Shown here: positions 23,865-33,594 of the stretch, piece by piece
How positions within the stretch are numbered: the stretch's first letter is position 1
Layout: the number at the start of each line of letters is the position of its first letter
Assembly (NCBI RefSeq): GCF_006540085.1
Contig: NZ_BJOG01000003.1
Coordinates: 1-58,356, forward strand
Origin: Microbacterium oxydans
Lineage (GTDB): Bacteria > Actinomycetota > Actinomycetes > Actinomycetales > Microbacteriaceae
DNA: 58,356 nucleotides
Direction of reading: 5' to 3'
Translations under genes and position numbers: made by a program
The notes under the pieces: model-generated
Database searches by the model: none
What the model saw: the letters and a program-made list of their open reading frames with translations, nothing else
What the model was told of the DNA's origin: nothing

Positions 23865-25142
23865 TCAGTCCCCTTCGGGGATCTCGCCCTCGGAGCGGGC
23901 TGCCAGCGATCCACGATCCAGCGTGATCGTGAGGCTGCTCCCGGCGGGAGCGTCGGTGGCATCGCGGAGGATCACACCACCGTCGAGGTGGGCGATCGCG
24001 TAGCCGCGAGCCAGGGTCGCCGCGGGGGAGAGGGCTCGCAGGGATGCGCGGAGTTCTCCCGTGCGGCGCCCGGCGTCGTCGAGCTGTCGGTTCACGGCGT
24101 CCCGTCCACGCCCGAGCAGCAGCCACGTCTCCTGGGCGCGGGCATCGATGATCGGTGCGGGCGAGCGCAGCACCGGTCGCGAGCGCAGCTGCTCCAGCTG
24201 GGCGATGTCGTGCGTGAGGCGCTGGGTGAGCCGTGAGGTCGCTCGCGACCGCAGCTGCGCGATGAGGGCTCGCTGCTCTCCCACGTCGGGCACGACGCGC
24301 TTCGCGGCATCGGTCGGCGTCGAGGCGCGGAGATCGGCGACGTCATCGAGAAGCGGGTGGTCGTTCTCGTGCCCGATCGCGCTCACCACGGGCGTCGATG
24401 CCGCGGCGACCGCACGCACGAGTCTCTCGTCGCTGAAGCCCAACAGCGTCTGCGGGTCGCCGCCGCCGCGGGCGATGATGATCACGTCGACCTCGGGATC
24501 AGCGTCGAGCCGAGCGAGCGCGGCGAGGGTGTCCGGGACACAGCGGTCCCCCTGCACGGCGGCGTACTCGGTGCGGAAGCGCACCTGCGGCCAGCGCAGC
24601 TCGGCGTTGCGATGCACATCCTTCTCGGCGTCCGAGCGCTCGCCCGTGATGAGGCCGATCACGTGCGGGAGGAAGGGGAGGCGCTTCTTGCGCGAAGGAT
24701 CGAAGAGCCCCTCCTGCCGCAGCTGCACGCGGAGCTTCTCGAGGCGTTCCAGCTGATCGCCGAGCCCGACGTGCTTCATCGCGGAGACGGCGAAGCTGAA
24801 GTCGCCCGCCTTGACGAAGTAGTCGGCCTTGACCGCGGCGACCACATGGTCGCCGACGCCGATGTCGGACGGGATGCGCGCACGCACGCTCGACCACACG
24901 CGGATGGAGATCTGCGCGTCGGACCTGGTGTCCTTCAGGCGCGCGAACACGTTGCCGGCTCGCACGTTCCACGAGGTGATCTCGCCTTCGACCCAGACCG
25001 TGTTCCACCGCGCGATGAAGTCGCGGATCGTCGCGTTGAGGCGGGTGACGGAGGTGGGGGCGTCTGCGGTGGAATCGCGGGGTGCGACCGAGTCGGCCGG
25101 CGGCGTCTCGCCCTGGCCCGTCGTCGCTTCGAAGACTGTCAT
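23865..25142 (-). CDS. xseA: Exodeoxyribonuclease VII large subunit
   Basis: 425 residues. An N-terminal OB fold binds ssDNA (VEGEITSWNVRAGNVFARLKD), then the catalytic domain with LPFLPHVIGLITGERSDAEKD, IIIARGGGDPQTLLGFSDE and SAIGHENDHPLLDDVADLRASTPTDAA, and a C-terminal coiled coil. Start at 25142 with GGGAGCGG upstream. Divergent from ispH across 66 bp. Paired with xseB 36 bp downstream; both have roles in mismatch repair and recovery from replication damage. Confidence 0.95.
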   Translation of the reverse strand: MTVFEATTGQGETPPADSVAPRDSTADAPTSVTRLNATIRDFIARWNTVWVEGEITSWNVRAGNVFARLKDTRSDAQISIRVWSSVRARIPSDIGVGDHVVAAVKADYFVKAGDFSFAVSAMKHVGLGDQLERLEKLRVQLRQEGLFDPSRKKRLPFLPHVIGLITGERSDAEKDVHRNAELRWPQVRFRTEYAAVQGDRCVPDTLAALARLDADPEVDVIIIARGGGDPQTLLGFSDERLVRAVAAASTPVVSAIGHENDHPLLDDVADLRASTPTDAAKRVVPDVGEQRALIAQLRSRATSRLTQRLTHDIAQLEQLRSRPVLRSPAPIIDARAQETWLLLGRGRDAVNRQLDDAGRRTGELRASLRALSPAATLARGYAIAHLDGGVILRDATDAPAGSSLTITLDRGSLAARSEGEIPEGD

Positions 25143-25196
25143 CCGCTCCCGTTCCCTGCCCTCGAACCTCCCCGGCCGTGCACAGCTGCGCGACGG

Positions 25197-25202
25197 TAGA
25201 AT
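25197..25202 (+). promoter_or_regulatory. TAGAAT -10 element, leaderless-type
   Basis: TAGAAT, TCAAGG, then the GTG at 25209. Confidence 0.6.
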
Positions 25203-25208
25203 TCAAGG

Positions 25209-26288
25209 GTGACTTCGACTGCCGTTCATCTCCCCGTGCCCCGCCTCCCACGAGTGCGTGCGGCGGCCGGGCGGCTTCAGGATAACCCGGTGGCCGGACA
25301 CAAGCGTGTTCTGCTCGCCGCCCCGCGCGGTTACTGTGCGGGTGTCGACCGCGCGGTCGTCGCGGTGGAGAAGGCTCTCGAACGCTACGGCGCCCCCGTC
25401 TACGTGCGCAAGCAGATCGTGCACAACATCCACGTCGTCACCGAGCTCGAGGAGAAGGGTGCGATCTTCGTCGAAGAGGTCGATGAGGTCCCCGAGGGTA
25501 CGCACATCGTCTTCAGCGCCCATGGCGTCTCACCCGCGGTCGTGAACGCGGCCTCCGATCGGGGACTCCACGCGATCGATGCCACCTGTCCTCTGGTCAC
25601 CAAGGTGCACCGCGAGGCCGTGCGCTTCGCGCGCGACGACTTCGAGATCCTGCTCATCGGTCACGACGGGCACGAAGAGGTGGAGGGCACGGCTGGAGAG
25701 GCGCCGGACCACGTGACCGTCGTGAACTCCCCCGAAGAAGCCGACACCGTCGTGGTGAAGGATCCGAACAAGGTCGTCTGGCTGTCGCAGACCACGCTGT
25801 CGGTGGACGAGACGATGGAGACGGTCAACCGGTTGCGCACGCGATTCCCCGAACTGCAGAATCCGCCGTCGGACGACATCTGCTACGCCACGCAGAACCG
25901 TCAGGTCGCGATCAAGAAGGTCGCCGCCGGGGCAGACCTCGTGATCGTGGTCGGCTCGTCGAACTCGTCCAACAGTGTGCGTCTGGTCGAGGTCGCCCTC
26001 GAGTACGGAGCGAAGGCCGCTTACCGCGTGGACTATGCCGAGGAGATCCAGCAGGAGTGGCTCGACGGCGTCGAGACGGTCGGTGTGACCAGCGGAGCAT
26101 CCGTGCCCGAGGTTCTGGTCCGCGAGGTGCTCGATGCGATCGGCGACGCCGGCTACCGCGATGTCGAAGAGGTGAAGACCGCTGAGGAGGATCTGATGTT
26201 CTCCCTGCCCAAGGAACTGCGTCAGGACGCTGCAGGTCAGCGGGACGCCCGGGCTCTCGGCGGTCGTGCATCCGGAGGAGGCGCGTAG
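25209..26288 (+). CDS. ispH: 4-Hydroxy-3-methylbut-2-enyl diphosphate reductase
   Basis: 359 residues. Last step of the MEP isoprenoid pathway; a [4Fe-4S] enzyme giving isopentenyl and dimethylallyl diphosphate. Cluster Cys appear in [23 protein letters not shown] and [11 protein letters not shown]; substrate His in AHGVSPAV and [11 protein letters not shown]; the [10 protein letters not shown] phosphate loop is intact. An N-terminal extension of about 35 residues precedes the core. The IclR gene starts two bases after the stop. Provides precursors for the cis-prenyltransferase at 16.1 kb. Confidence 0.96.
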   Translation: MTSTAVHLPVPRLPRVRAAAGRLQDNPVAGHKRVLLAAPRGYCAGVDRAVVAVEKALERYGAPVYVRKQIVHNIHVVTELEEKGAIFVEEVDEVPEGTHIVFSAHGVSPAVVNAASDRGLHAIDATCPLVTKVHREAVRFARDDFEILLIGHDGHEEVEGTAGEAPDHVTVVNSPEEADTVVVKDPNKVVWLSQTTLSVDETMETVNRLRTRFPELQNPPSDDICYATQNRQVAIKKVAAGADLVIVVGSSNSSNSVRLVEVALEYGAKAAYRVDYAEEIQQEWLDGVETVGVTSGASVPEVLVREVLDAIGDAGYRDVEEVKTAEEDLMFSLPKELRQDAAGQRDARALGGRASGGGA

Positions 26289-26290
26289 CG

Positions 26291-27082
26291 TTGAGCGCCG
26301 CGGAGGCGGAGCCCACCCTCATCGGGTCGGTGCAACGCGCTCTGCGACTGGTCGACATCGTCGCGAACTCCCCACGCCCGCTTCCGCCGAAGATGCTCGC
26401 GGCGATCACCGGACTGACGCCGGGGACGACCTACAACCTGGTGCGCACGCTCGTGCATGAGGGGTATCTGTCGTCGGAGCCGGACGGCGTGGTGCTCGGC
26501 AGTCGGTTTCCGTCGTTCCAGCAGCAGATCGGCTCCAGGGGCGTGTTCCTCGCTCGAGTGCGCGCGGCGCTGCGCGAGGTGACCGAGGAGGTGGGAGCCA
26601 CGGCCTACCTGTCGCGCTTCGACGACGGGGAGATGCATCTGGTCGACATCGTCGACGCGGTCCGGAACCCTCGGATCGAGCTCTGGGTGGGGCTGCAGTC
26701 CAGCGCCCACGCGACTGCGCTGGGCAAGCAGATCCTCGCCGACCTCTCGGAGGAGGATCGCCTCGACTACCTGTCCCGCCATCGGCTGCCCGAGCTCACC
26801 CCGCGTACGATCACCGATCGCAGGACATTGCTCACACAGCTGGAGCGCTCGCCGGGGTGGGCTGTCGACCACGAGGAGTACGCCATCGGTGCGACCTGCC
26901 TCGCTGTGCCCGTCATCGCCCCTGGCGTCACCGCGTCGCTCGCGATCTCGCTGAACGCCGAGCGCGATGTGGTCGACAGGGAGCTGGTGTCGAAGCTGCA
27001 GGTCGCCGCGAGGCGCCTCTCGCTGCAACTCGGCGCGGATGCGCTGGACAGCGGGTCATCCGACGAGGATTTCACTATCTGA
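26291..27082 (+). CDS. IclR family transcriptional regulator
   Basis: 263 residues. An N-terminal winged helix (LIGSVQRALRLVDIVANSPR, then LTPGTTYNLVRTLVHEGYL) and a C-terminal effector domain with YLSRFDDGEMHLVDIV, SSAHATALGKQILADL and GWAVDHEEYAIGATCLAVPV. The start is a TTG at 26291 with GGAGGA 10-15 nt upstream; the next in-frame alternative (GTG 26330) would clip the HTH. It follows ispH with a two-base gap, so they share a message. Regulated target unknown; short direct repeats downstream are candidate contact sites only by position. Confidence 0.85.
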   Translation: MSAAEAEPTLIGSVQRALRLVDIVANSPRPLPPKMLAAITGLTPGTTYNLVRTLVHEGYLSSEPDGVVLGSRFPSFQQQIGSRGVFLARVRAALREVTEEVGATAYLSRFDDGEMHLVDIVDAVRNPRIELWVGLQSSAHATALGKQILADLSEEDRLDYLSRHRLPELTPRTITDRRTLLTQLERSPGWAVDHEEYAIGATCLAVPVIAPGVTASLAISLNAERDVVDRELVSKLQVAARRLSLQLGADALDSGSSDEDFTI

Positions 27083-27163
27083 AGTCAGACCCCTGGCGCG
27101 GCGGCATGCGTTTTCCTACTATGGGGGGAGTAGCGGCATACAAGAGCGCTACCGACCGCCTCG

Positions 27164-27213
27164 AGCGTCCCCAGCGCTGGCGGTCGACCTGGATGAGAAG
27201 CGTCCCCAGCGCT
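27164..27213. repeat. Pair of 15-bp direct repeats after the IclR gene
   Basis: AGCGTCCCCAGCGCT at 27164-27178 and again at 27199-27213, spaced 35 bp. Non-coding by context. Confidence 0.6.
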
Positions 27214-27221
27214 TCACGTCC

Positions 27222-27256
27222 GCGGCCCCGAGAAGTCCCCACTTCTCCGGGGCCGC
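27222..27256 (+). terminator. Hairpin terminator of the ispH-IclR transcript
   Basis: Arms 27222-27236 and 27241-27256 pair over 15 bp with one bulged base and a 4-nt loop, then TATCGTTTT, a genuine T-stretch. Confidence 0.8.
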
Positions 27257-27305
27257 TATCGTTTTCGGCACGCAGTTGCTGGGAGGCGGCATGAGGGTAT
27301 GCCGT

Positions 27306-27311
27306 TAGCAT
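27306..27311 (+). promoter_or_regulatory. TAGCAT -10 element, leaderless-type
   Basis: TAGCAT, GGCGAG, then the ATG at 27318. Confidence 0.6.
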
Positions 27312-27317
27312 GGCGAG

Positions 27318-27872
27318 ATGAGCGATCAGCGGCCCCAGTACGGAGAACTCGCGACCCCGGAGGAGCAGCGACGGGCCGCGGGTCTGCCTCCGATCGATGA
27401 GCCTGTGATCGCTCCAGCCGCTGCAGCGTCACCACTGCCGGCCGTGCCGGGAGCGGTCGCGGCGTCGAGCCCCTCGGGCGGTTCCCCCGCGAAGCGGGCG
27501 CACCCGCTCGATCGTTTCGCCACGATCGCCATGCTGGCGTACGGACTGATCAATGTCGTCGTCACCGGGCTGTCGTACCTGGACCTGCCGAGCGTCATGA
27601 ACCAGACGATGAAGATCATCGGCATCGAAGGCGAGTTCACGAACTTCGCGTCCGCGAGGACCTGGGGCACGATCGCCGCGATCCTGCTCGCCGTCGGGTG
27701 GTCGGTCACCGCCGCGCTCTCGATCCGTCGCCTCCGCCGTGGACGTGTGACGTGGTGGGTTCCGATCGTCGGGGCCATCGTGACCATGGGTGTGGTGTCG
27801 GTCTGCATCGCCGTGCCGATGATGGGCGATCCGGCGTTCATCGCGCACCTCGAGCAGATGACGCGTCCCTGA
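27318..27872 (+). CDS. DUF6264-like small membrane protein
   Basis: 184 residues. A disordered Pro/Ala-rich N-terminus with QYGELATPEEQRRAAGLPP, common to a Microbacteriaceae membrane-protein family, then three or four membrane helices: ATIAMLAYGLINVVVTGLSY, TIAAILLAVGWSVTAALSI and WWVPIVGAIVTMGVVSVCIA. Function unknown; the family name is given from memory of the N-terminal motif and is the weaker part of the call. Convergent with fbaA across a shared terminator. Confidence 0.7.
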   Translation: MSDQRPQYGELATPEEQRRAAGLPPIDEPVIAPAAAASPLPAVPGAVAASSPSGGSPAKRAHPLDRFATIAMLAYGLINVVVTGLSYLDLPSVMNQTMKIIGIEGEFTNFASARTWGTIAAILLAVGWSVTAALSIRRLRRGRVTWWVPIVGAIVTMGVVSVCIAVPMMGDPAFIAHLEQMTRP

Positions 27873-27917
27873 GGACGTTCCGTGAGGTCTGCGCGGGCGC
27901 AGCTTCCACGGAGAACG

Positions 27918-27950
27918 AGAAGGGGCCCGGCAGGATGCCGGGCCCCTTCT
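27918..27950. terminator. Bidirectional 15-bp hairpin between the DUF6264-like gene and fbaA
   Basis: Arms 27918-27932 and 27936-27950 with a GGA triloop, between convergent genes. Confidence 0.85.
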
Positions 27951-27965
27951 GTGTCTCGCGACCGA

Positions 27966-28994
<1,029 letters not shown>

Positions 28995-29098
28995 GAGAAC
29001 TCCTGCGATAGGGGAAGCCGGGACAGCTGCCACTCTATCGGGGCGCACGCGCCGATACCGCAGTCGCGGCCGGGGGCGAGCACGTCCGCTTCTGCGTA

Positions 29099-29113
29099 GC
29101 TGTTAAGAACAGC
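29099..29113. promoter_or_regulatory. GCTGTT-AAG-AACAGC palindrome between fbaA and glpX
   Basis: 6-bp perfect arms with a 3-bp centre, placed in the divergent promoter region 106 bp upstream of fbaA and 67 bp upstream of glpX. Candidate operator; no regulator identified. Confidence 0.4.
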
Positions 29114-29167
29114 GATTCCTTCGGCGGATCGTGCCCGAAAAGCGGCGGATTCGGAGCTCACGATGGC

Positions 29168-29173
29168 TAGGCT
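29168..29173 (+). promoter_or_regulatory. TAGGCT -10 element, leaderless-type
   Basis: TAGGCT, GACCGC, then the ATG at 29180. Confidence 0.6.
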
Positions 29174-29179
29174 GACCGC

Positions 29180-30166
29180 ATGGTGAGTCTTACTGCTGAT
29201 CTGAGCCCGCTTCGTCCCGACCGCAACCTGGCGATGGAGTTGGTGCGATCGACGGAGGCTGCGGCCATCCGCGCTGTGCCGTTCATCGGTCGCGGTGCGA
29301 AGGAAGCTGCGGACGGCGCGGCTGTCGACGCCATGCGGGCCTTCCTCGGCACGGTCGACTTCCAGGGACGGGTCGTCATCGGTGAGGGCGAGAAGGACAA
29401 CGCCCCGATGCTCTTCAACGGCGAGATCGTCGGAACCGGCCGAGGGCCGCTGTGCGACATCGCCGTCGACCCCATCGACGGGACCTCACTGACCGCTGCC
29501 GGTCGACAGAACGCCCTGTCGGTGATCGCCGTCTCGGACCGCGGCACCATGCTCGACGCCTCGAGCGTCTTCTATATGGACAAGCTCGTGACGGGGCCCG
29601 CCGGCGTCGGTGTCGTCGACATCCGTCTGCCCATCGGGGAGAACATCCGCAAGCTCGCCGGCGCTCTCGACAAGCCCGTCGACGAGATCGTCGTCTCGGT
29701 GCTGAACCGTCCGCGTCATGAGCAGCTCATCCAGGAGATCCGCGATGCCGGTGCCGGCACCCGTCTGATGAGTGACGGAGACGTCGCCGGCGGCATCAAT
29801 GCGGCACGCCACGACGCCCGCACCGACATGTGCGTCGGCATCGGAGGCAGCCCCGAGGGCATAGTCACGGCTTGTGCGATCAAGGCGCTCGGCGGCCACA
29901 TCCAGGGTCGGCTCTGGCCGCGTGACGACGACGAGCGCCAGCGCGGCATCGACGCGGGGCTCGACATGGACAAGGTGTACGAGGCCGACGATCTGGTGCA
30001 GGGCAACAACACGATCTTCGTCGCGACCGGTGTCACCGATGGCCAGCTCGTCGCGGGTGTCCGGCGCGAGCGCGGTTATGTGTACACCGAGAGCGTCGTG
30101 CTCAGAGGCGCCTCGGGGACGCTCCGTCGCATCGCGTCCGAGCACCTCGTCTCGAAGTGGCTCTGA
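29180..30166 (+). CDS. glpX: Class II fructose-1,6-bisphosphatase
   Basis: 328 residues. Hydrolyses fructose 1,6-bisphosphate to fructose 6-phosphate; GlpX is the main gluconeogenic FBPase of actinobacteria. The Li-sensitive phosphatase motifs are GEGEKDNAPMLFNGE, AVDPIDGTSLTAAGRQ and GIGGSPEGIVTA. The N-terminal LVRSTEAAAIRAVPFIGRG is typical. Leaderless-type start. Paired head-to-head with fbaA, suggesting joint control of the glycolysis/gluconeogenesis branch. Confidence 0.96.
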   Translation: MVSLTADLSPLRPDRNLAMELVRSTEAAAIRAVPFIGRGAKEAADGAAVDAMRAFLGTVDFQGRVVIGEGEKDNAPMLFNGEIVGTGRGPLCDIAVDPIDGTSLTAAGRQNALSVIAVSDRGTMLDASSVFYMDKLVTGPAGVGVVDIRLPIGENIRKLAGALDKPVDEIVVSVLNRPRHEQLIQEIRDAGAGTRLMSDGDVAGGINAARHDARTDMCVGIGGSPEGIVTACAIKALGGHIQGRLWPRDDDERQRGIDAGLDMDKVYEADDLVQGNNTIFVATGVTDGQLVAGVRRERGYVYTESVVLRGASGTLRRIASEHLVSKWL

Positions 30167-30346
30167 CGCTTCTCGTGTTCGCCGTCGTGTGATCGTCGGC
30201 GCTGAGGCCGTCGGCATCGTTATCGAGCCGGTATCGCCTCACACTCCGACGATCCACGGTTCGCCGGGCCCCCGTGTCACAATTGTCACTGGGTTTGTCG
30301 CCGTCGACGGAGCCGCCAGGCACCGCAGGCACAGGAGGGCGAACAG

Positions 30347-30631
30347 ATGACAACGCAGCACACGAGCGGCTCGAAAGCCGCCGCGACCAGGATCGTCACG
30401 ACGAACACAGGGCGCATCCTCCGGGTGAGCGCGGACGCGGAATCCGCTCCGAAGCCCCCGACCGTGGCTCCCGTCGCACCGGCAGTAGACCCGGCCCGAC
30501 GTGCGGATGTTCTCTTCCGCGTCCGGCGCGATGAGGGGCACGAGCTCAGCGCATGGTGGATGATCGGCGCGTTCCTGGCAACCAGCGGTCTGGTGATCCT
30601 GCTGCTCAGCGGCGTTCCCGGTATCGCCTGA
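30347..30631 (+). CDS. Small tail-anchored membrane protein, unknown
   Basis: 94 residues. A hydrophilic N-terminus (about 1-65) with Pro-rich linker and RRADVLFRVRRDEGHE, then one C-terminal membrane helix (WWMIGAFLATSGLVILLLSG) ending six residues before the stop. GGAGGGCGA lies about 6-14 nt upstream of the ATG. Lies alone between glpX and rmuC, convergent with rmuC. No family recognised. Confidence 0.65.
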   Translation: MTTQHTSGSKAAATRIVTTNTGRILRVSADAESAPKPPTVAPVAPAVDPARRADVLFRVRRDEGHELSAWWMIGAFLATSGLVILLLSGVPGIA

Positions 30632-30663
30632 TCACGGCGCCCTCTTGCTCGGTGAGCGCTGGA

Positions 30664-31953
30664 TCAGCGTTCTTCGTCGAGTCTGATCCGCACGTCGCCC
30701 ACGTCTGCGCGGAGCACCGACTCGTCGCGCGCCGCGTCAGCCACCGCGTCGCCTGACTCCGGTTCGTGGGTGCTCTCCTCAGAGGCGATCAGCTCCGGTG
30801 CCGTGAATCGTCTGGCCGCCCCTGTCGTCACCGCGGGGGCTGTCGAGAGCGCCGACGCGTCGACCCCGGGGAATTGGCGAGCGGTCACGAGCACGCGTGT
30901 CTCGAGCGAACCGGCGAACCGGTTGTAGCTGTCGACGGTGCGCTCCAGGGCGCGGCGCAGATCGTCGGCGTGTCCGGCCAGGGTTCCCAGCCGGTCGTAC
31001 AGCTGAGTGCCGAGCGCGAGCAATGTGCGAGCCTCGGTCGAGACCTCCTGCTGTGTCCAGGTGAACGCCACGGTCTTGAGCACGGCCCAGAGGTTGACGG
31101 GGGAGGCGAGCGCGACTCGTCGGCCGAATGCGTAGTCGAGCAGCGTCGGGTCTTCGTCGATCGCGGCGGCCAGCAGCGATTCGCTCGGCAGGAAGCAGAT
31201 CACGAACTCCGGGCTCGCATCGAGCCCCGCCCAATAGGCCTTCTTCGCCAGGGCGTCGATGTGCGCTCGGACTGCTTTCACGTGCTTCTGCATCAATGCT
31301 CGACGCTGAGGCTCCTGGGCGTCGCCGCCCGGAAGCGCAGATGCCTCGAGGTACGCGTCGAGCGGCACTTTGGCGTCGACCGCGATCGAGCTGCCACCCG
31401 CGAGCCGGATCACCATGTCGGGACGGCCCTGGCCCCGGTCGCTGGAGATCGTCGCCTGCAGGTCGAAGTCGATGTGTCGGGTGAGGCCCGCGGCTTCGAC
31501 GACACGGCGGAGCTGCGTCTCGCCCCACACGCCTCTCGTGGCGCTGGAGCGCAGAGCTCCCGCGAGGGACTCGGTGGTCGCCCGGAGCGCTTCATCGGAC
31601 TCCTGTGCTCGGCGCAGCTGCTCCTCGAGCGTGCCGAATTGAGCGTGCCTCTCCCGCTCGATCGCGGTGACCTTGGTCTGCATCTGCTGCAGACTCTCGC
31701 GCACGGGGGCGAGCGCGGTGAGCACCGCATTCTGCTGCTGCACCCGCTGCGCCTCGGCGCGCTGCTCGTTTCGCGCGTGCTCGACGGCATCGCGGTACAG
31801 GTCGTATTGACGGTCTCGGTCGTCGCGCGCAGCGGCCAGCTCGGCCTGAGCGCGCGCGAGATCGGCGGCGCCTCGGCCGGCGCGCAGGAACCAGCCGACG
31901 GCGATGCCCGCAGCGAGTGCGACGAGCAGGAGAACGACAGCCAGAGCATCCAT
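30664..31953 (-). CDS. rmuC: DNA recombination protein RmuC
   Basis: 429 residues. An N-terminal membrane helix (LAVVLLLVALAAGIAVGWFL), a long coiled coil (about 30-130) and the RmuC nuclease-like domain with RGVWGETQLRRVVEAAGLTRHIDFD, RPDMVIRLAGGSSIAVDAKVPLDAYLEA and VICFLPSESLLAAAI. The DAKVPL segment holds the PD-(D/E)xK-like core. RmuC limits inverted-repeat recombination in E. coli and restricts foreign DNA in some settings. The acidic C-terminal tail is low complexity. Confidence 0.93.
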   Translation of the reverse strand: MDALAVVLLLVALAAGIAVGWFLRAGRGAADLARAQAELAAARDDRDRQYDLYRDAVEHARNEQRAEAQRVQQQNAVLTALAPVRESLQQMQTKVTAIERERHAQFGTLEEQLRRAQESDEALRATTESLAGALRSSATRGVWGETQLRRVVEAAGLTRHIDFDLQATISSDRGQGRPDMVIRLAGGSSIAVDAKVPLDAYLEASALPGGDAQEPQRRALMQKHVKAVRAHIDALAKKAYWAGLDASPEFVICFLPSESLLAAAIDEDPTLLDYAFGRRVALASPVNLWAVLKTVAFTWTQQEVSTEARTLLALGTQLYDRLGTLAGHADDLRRALERTVDSYNRFAGSLETRVLVTARQFPGVDASALSTAPAVTTGAARRFTAPELIASEESTHEPESGDAVADAARDESVLRADVGDVRIRLDEER

Positions 31954-32019
31954 GTGTTCATGATGGGGCCCGCCTCCGACATTCGGAGGTCGCCGCGCAC
32001 GGAGCGGTCGAGGTGCGGG

Positions 32020-32622
32020 TCAGGCGACCGCACGCTCCAGTGCGGGTGCGACAGGAGCAACCGGAGCGGTGACCCGCAGACTCAGCGCGTCGGCGAGAGC
32101 GAAGACGTCGCCTGCACCGGCTCTGTAGGCGGCGTCGATCACAATCTGGGCACACGCACGGGCATCGGCCAGGGCATCGTGGTGCGAGAACTCCTCGAAC
32201 CCCGCGGCAGCAGCGGCGACCGGCAGTCGGTACGAGTCGAGCGTGTAGGTCTTGCGGGCGACCTGCAGGCTGCACAGCGACCGGTAGGGCGGGCACAGCT
32301 GGCCCGTGGCCTCAGACGCGCGGCGCAGCACATTGAGGTCGAAGCCGGCGTTGTGCGCGACCAGCACATCGGCACCCGCGAAGGCGCACAGGCGGTCGAA
32401 CTGGTCGACCCAGGTCGCGGCTGACAGCACGTCCTCCGGCTGGATGCCATGGATGCGCACGTTCCACTCCTGGAACTCGTCATGGCCAGGTGGCGGCTGG
32501 ATCAGCCAACCGGTGGTGGCGACGACCTGGCCGTCGCGGACGCGGACCAGTCCGACCGAGCACGCAGAGGCCGGGCTGGAGTTCGCGGTCTCGAAGTCGA
32601 TCGCAGTGAAGTCCAGTGGCAC
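32020..32622 (-). CDS. DnaQ-like 3'-5' exonuclease (DEDD family)
   Basis: 200 residues. Motifs: Exo I FTAIDFETANSS (D-x-E), Exo II VLVAHNAGFDLNVLR (H-N..D), Exo III EFSHHDALADARA (H-x4-D), that is DEDDh type. It lacks polymerase or BRCT domains, so resembles stand-alone proofreading-like or RNase T-like exonucleases. GTG at 32622 is selected since the exonuclease strand begins five residues later and GGGAAGGTGGG lies upstream. Divergent from the methyltransferase. A Val/Ala/Pro-rich C-terminus follows the domain. Confidence 0.88.
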   Translation of the reverse strand: MPLDFTAIDFETANSSPASACSVGLVRVRDGQVVATTGWLIQPPPGHDEFQEWNVRIHGIQPEDVLSAATWVDQFDRLCAFAGADVLVAHNAGFDLNVLRRASEATGQLCPPYRSLCSLQVARKTYTLDSYRLPVAAAAAGFEEFSHHDALADARACAQIVIDAAYRAGAGDVFALADALSLRVTAPVAPVAPALERAVA

Positions 32623-32669
32623 ATCCCCACCTTCCCCCGGTCCCTCGAAGACGTCTCGGAGACTCGCCG

Positions 32670-32675
32670 TATGCT
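32670..32675 (+). promoter_or_regulatory. TATGCT -10 element, leaderless-type
   Basis: TATGCT, GGCGAC, then the ATG at 32682. Confidence 0.6.
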
Positions 32676-32681
32676 GGCGAC

Positions 32682-33422
32682 ATGGCTGAGGACATGGCGA
32701 CGTCGTTCGGAGCGCAGGCGGGAAACTACGAGGTCGGTCGACCTGATTATCCTTTCGAGGCCGTGGCATGGATGCTGGAGCGCATGCCGCACGGCTCACG
32801 TCGGATCGCCGATGTCGGTGCCGGCACAGGAAAGCTCACCAGGGTTCTCGCGGAGGCGCCGGACGCCGAGGTCGTCGCCGTCGATCCCGACCCCGTGATG
32901 CTCGCGACGCTCCGCGGTGCGGTGCCCGGCGTGCCGACGTTCCAGGGATCGGCCGAGCAGCTGCCGCTTCCGGACGCGAGTGTCGATGCCGTCGTGCTGG
33001 GGCAGGCATGGCATTGGGTCGATCCGGTGGCCGGCTCAGCCGAGATCGGGCGCGCCGTGCGCGGAGGGGGAGTGCTCGGCCTCATCTGGAACATCCGCGA
33101 CGACCGTGTCGACTGGGTGCGCAGGCTCACCGAGATCATGCACGGCAGCCACGCCGAGAACATGCTCGCCGAGGGGGACCCGACTGTCTCCGCGCCGTTC
33201 AGCGGACTCGAGCAGGAGCGCTGGGAATGGGCCCGCCCCGTGACGCGCGACGTGCTGCACCGGATGGCGGCGTCACGCAGCTACATCATCACCGCTTCGG
33301 ACGAGGAGAAGGCACGCATCGCGCGCGAGCTCGACGCGCTCTTCGACGAGCTCGACCTGCACGGGGACGCCACGATCGACCTTCCGTACGTCACGCGGGC
33401 GTATCGAGCCGTTCGCGACTGA
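32682..33422 (+). CDS. Class I SAM-dependent methyltransferase
   Basis: 246 residues. Begins MAEDMATSFGAQAGNYEVGRPDYP, the entry typical of UbiE/SmtA-like enzymes; motif I is IADVGAGTGKLTRVLAE, the acidic residue after strand 2 is in EVVAVDPDPVML, and motif IV/post region is AVVLGQAWHWVDP. The HWVDP sequence is common in a group annotated as Methyltransf_11. Substrate unknown. Leaderless-type start at 32682, against a frame that is open from 32616. Confidence 0.88.
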   Translation: MAEDMATSFGAQAGNYEVGRPDYPFEAVAWMLERMPHGSRRIADVGAGTGKLTRVLAEAPDAEVVAVDPDPVMLATLRGAVPGVPTFQGSAEQLPLPDASVDAVVLGQAWHWVDPVAGSAEIGRAVRGGGVLGLIWNIRDDRVDWVRRLTEIMHGSHAENMLAEGDPTVSAPFSGLEQERWEWARPVTRDVLHRMAASRSYIITASDEEKARIARELDALFDELDLHGDATIDLPYVTRAYRAVRD

Positions 33423-33580
33423 GGTCCGTTGCGCGGCTCTGCGGCTCGGGCCGCTGCGCCGCGTCAGGCGTTCGCGCCGGATCAGGCCGAACGGCCCGGC
33501 GTCTGCCTGATCTCGCGCGTTCGCCTGATCTCGCGCCTCGCTCGCACAGCATCCCGCAGGATCGTGCGTCTTCAGCCAGG

Positions 33581-33586
33581 TAGACT
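33581..33586 (+). promoter_or_regulatory. TAGACT -10 element upstream of ychF
   Basis: TAGACT lies 8 nt from the GTG at 33595, giving a leader of about 2 nt. Confidence 0.5.
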
Positions 33587-33594
33587 CGTGCCCC

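Noticed and set aside
27121..27294. Small ORF downstream of the IclR gene
   Set aside because: It runs through the direct repeats and the terminator hairpin, is low in coding character and has no ribosome site.
33480..33535. Repeated GCCTGATCTCGCGC words upstream of ychF
   Set aside because: Two short near-adjacent copies only, no symmetry and not at a useful promoter position.
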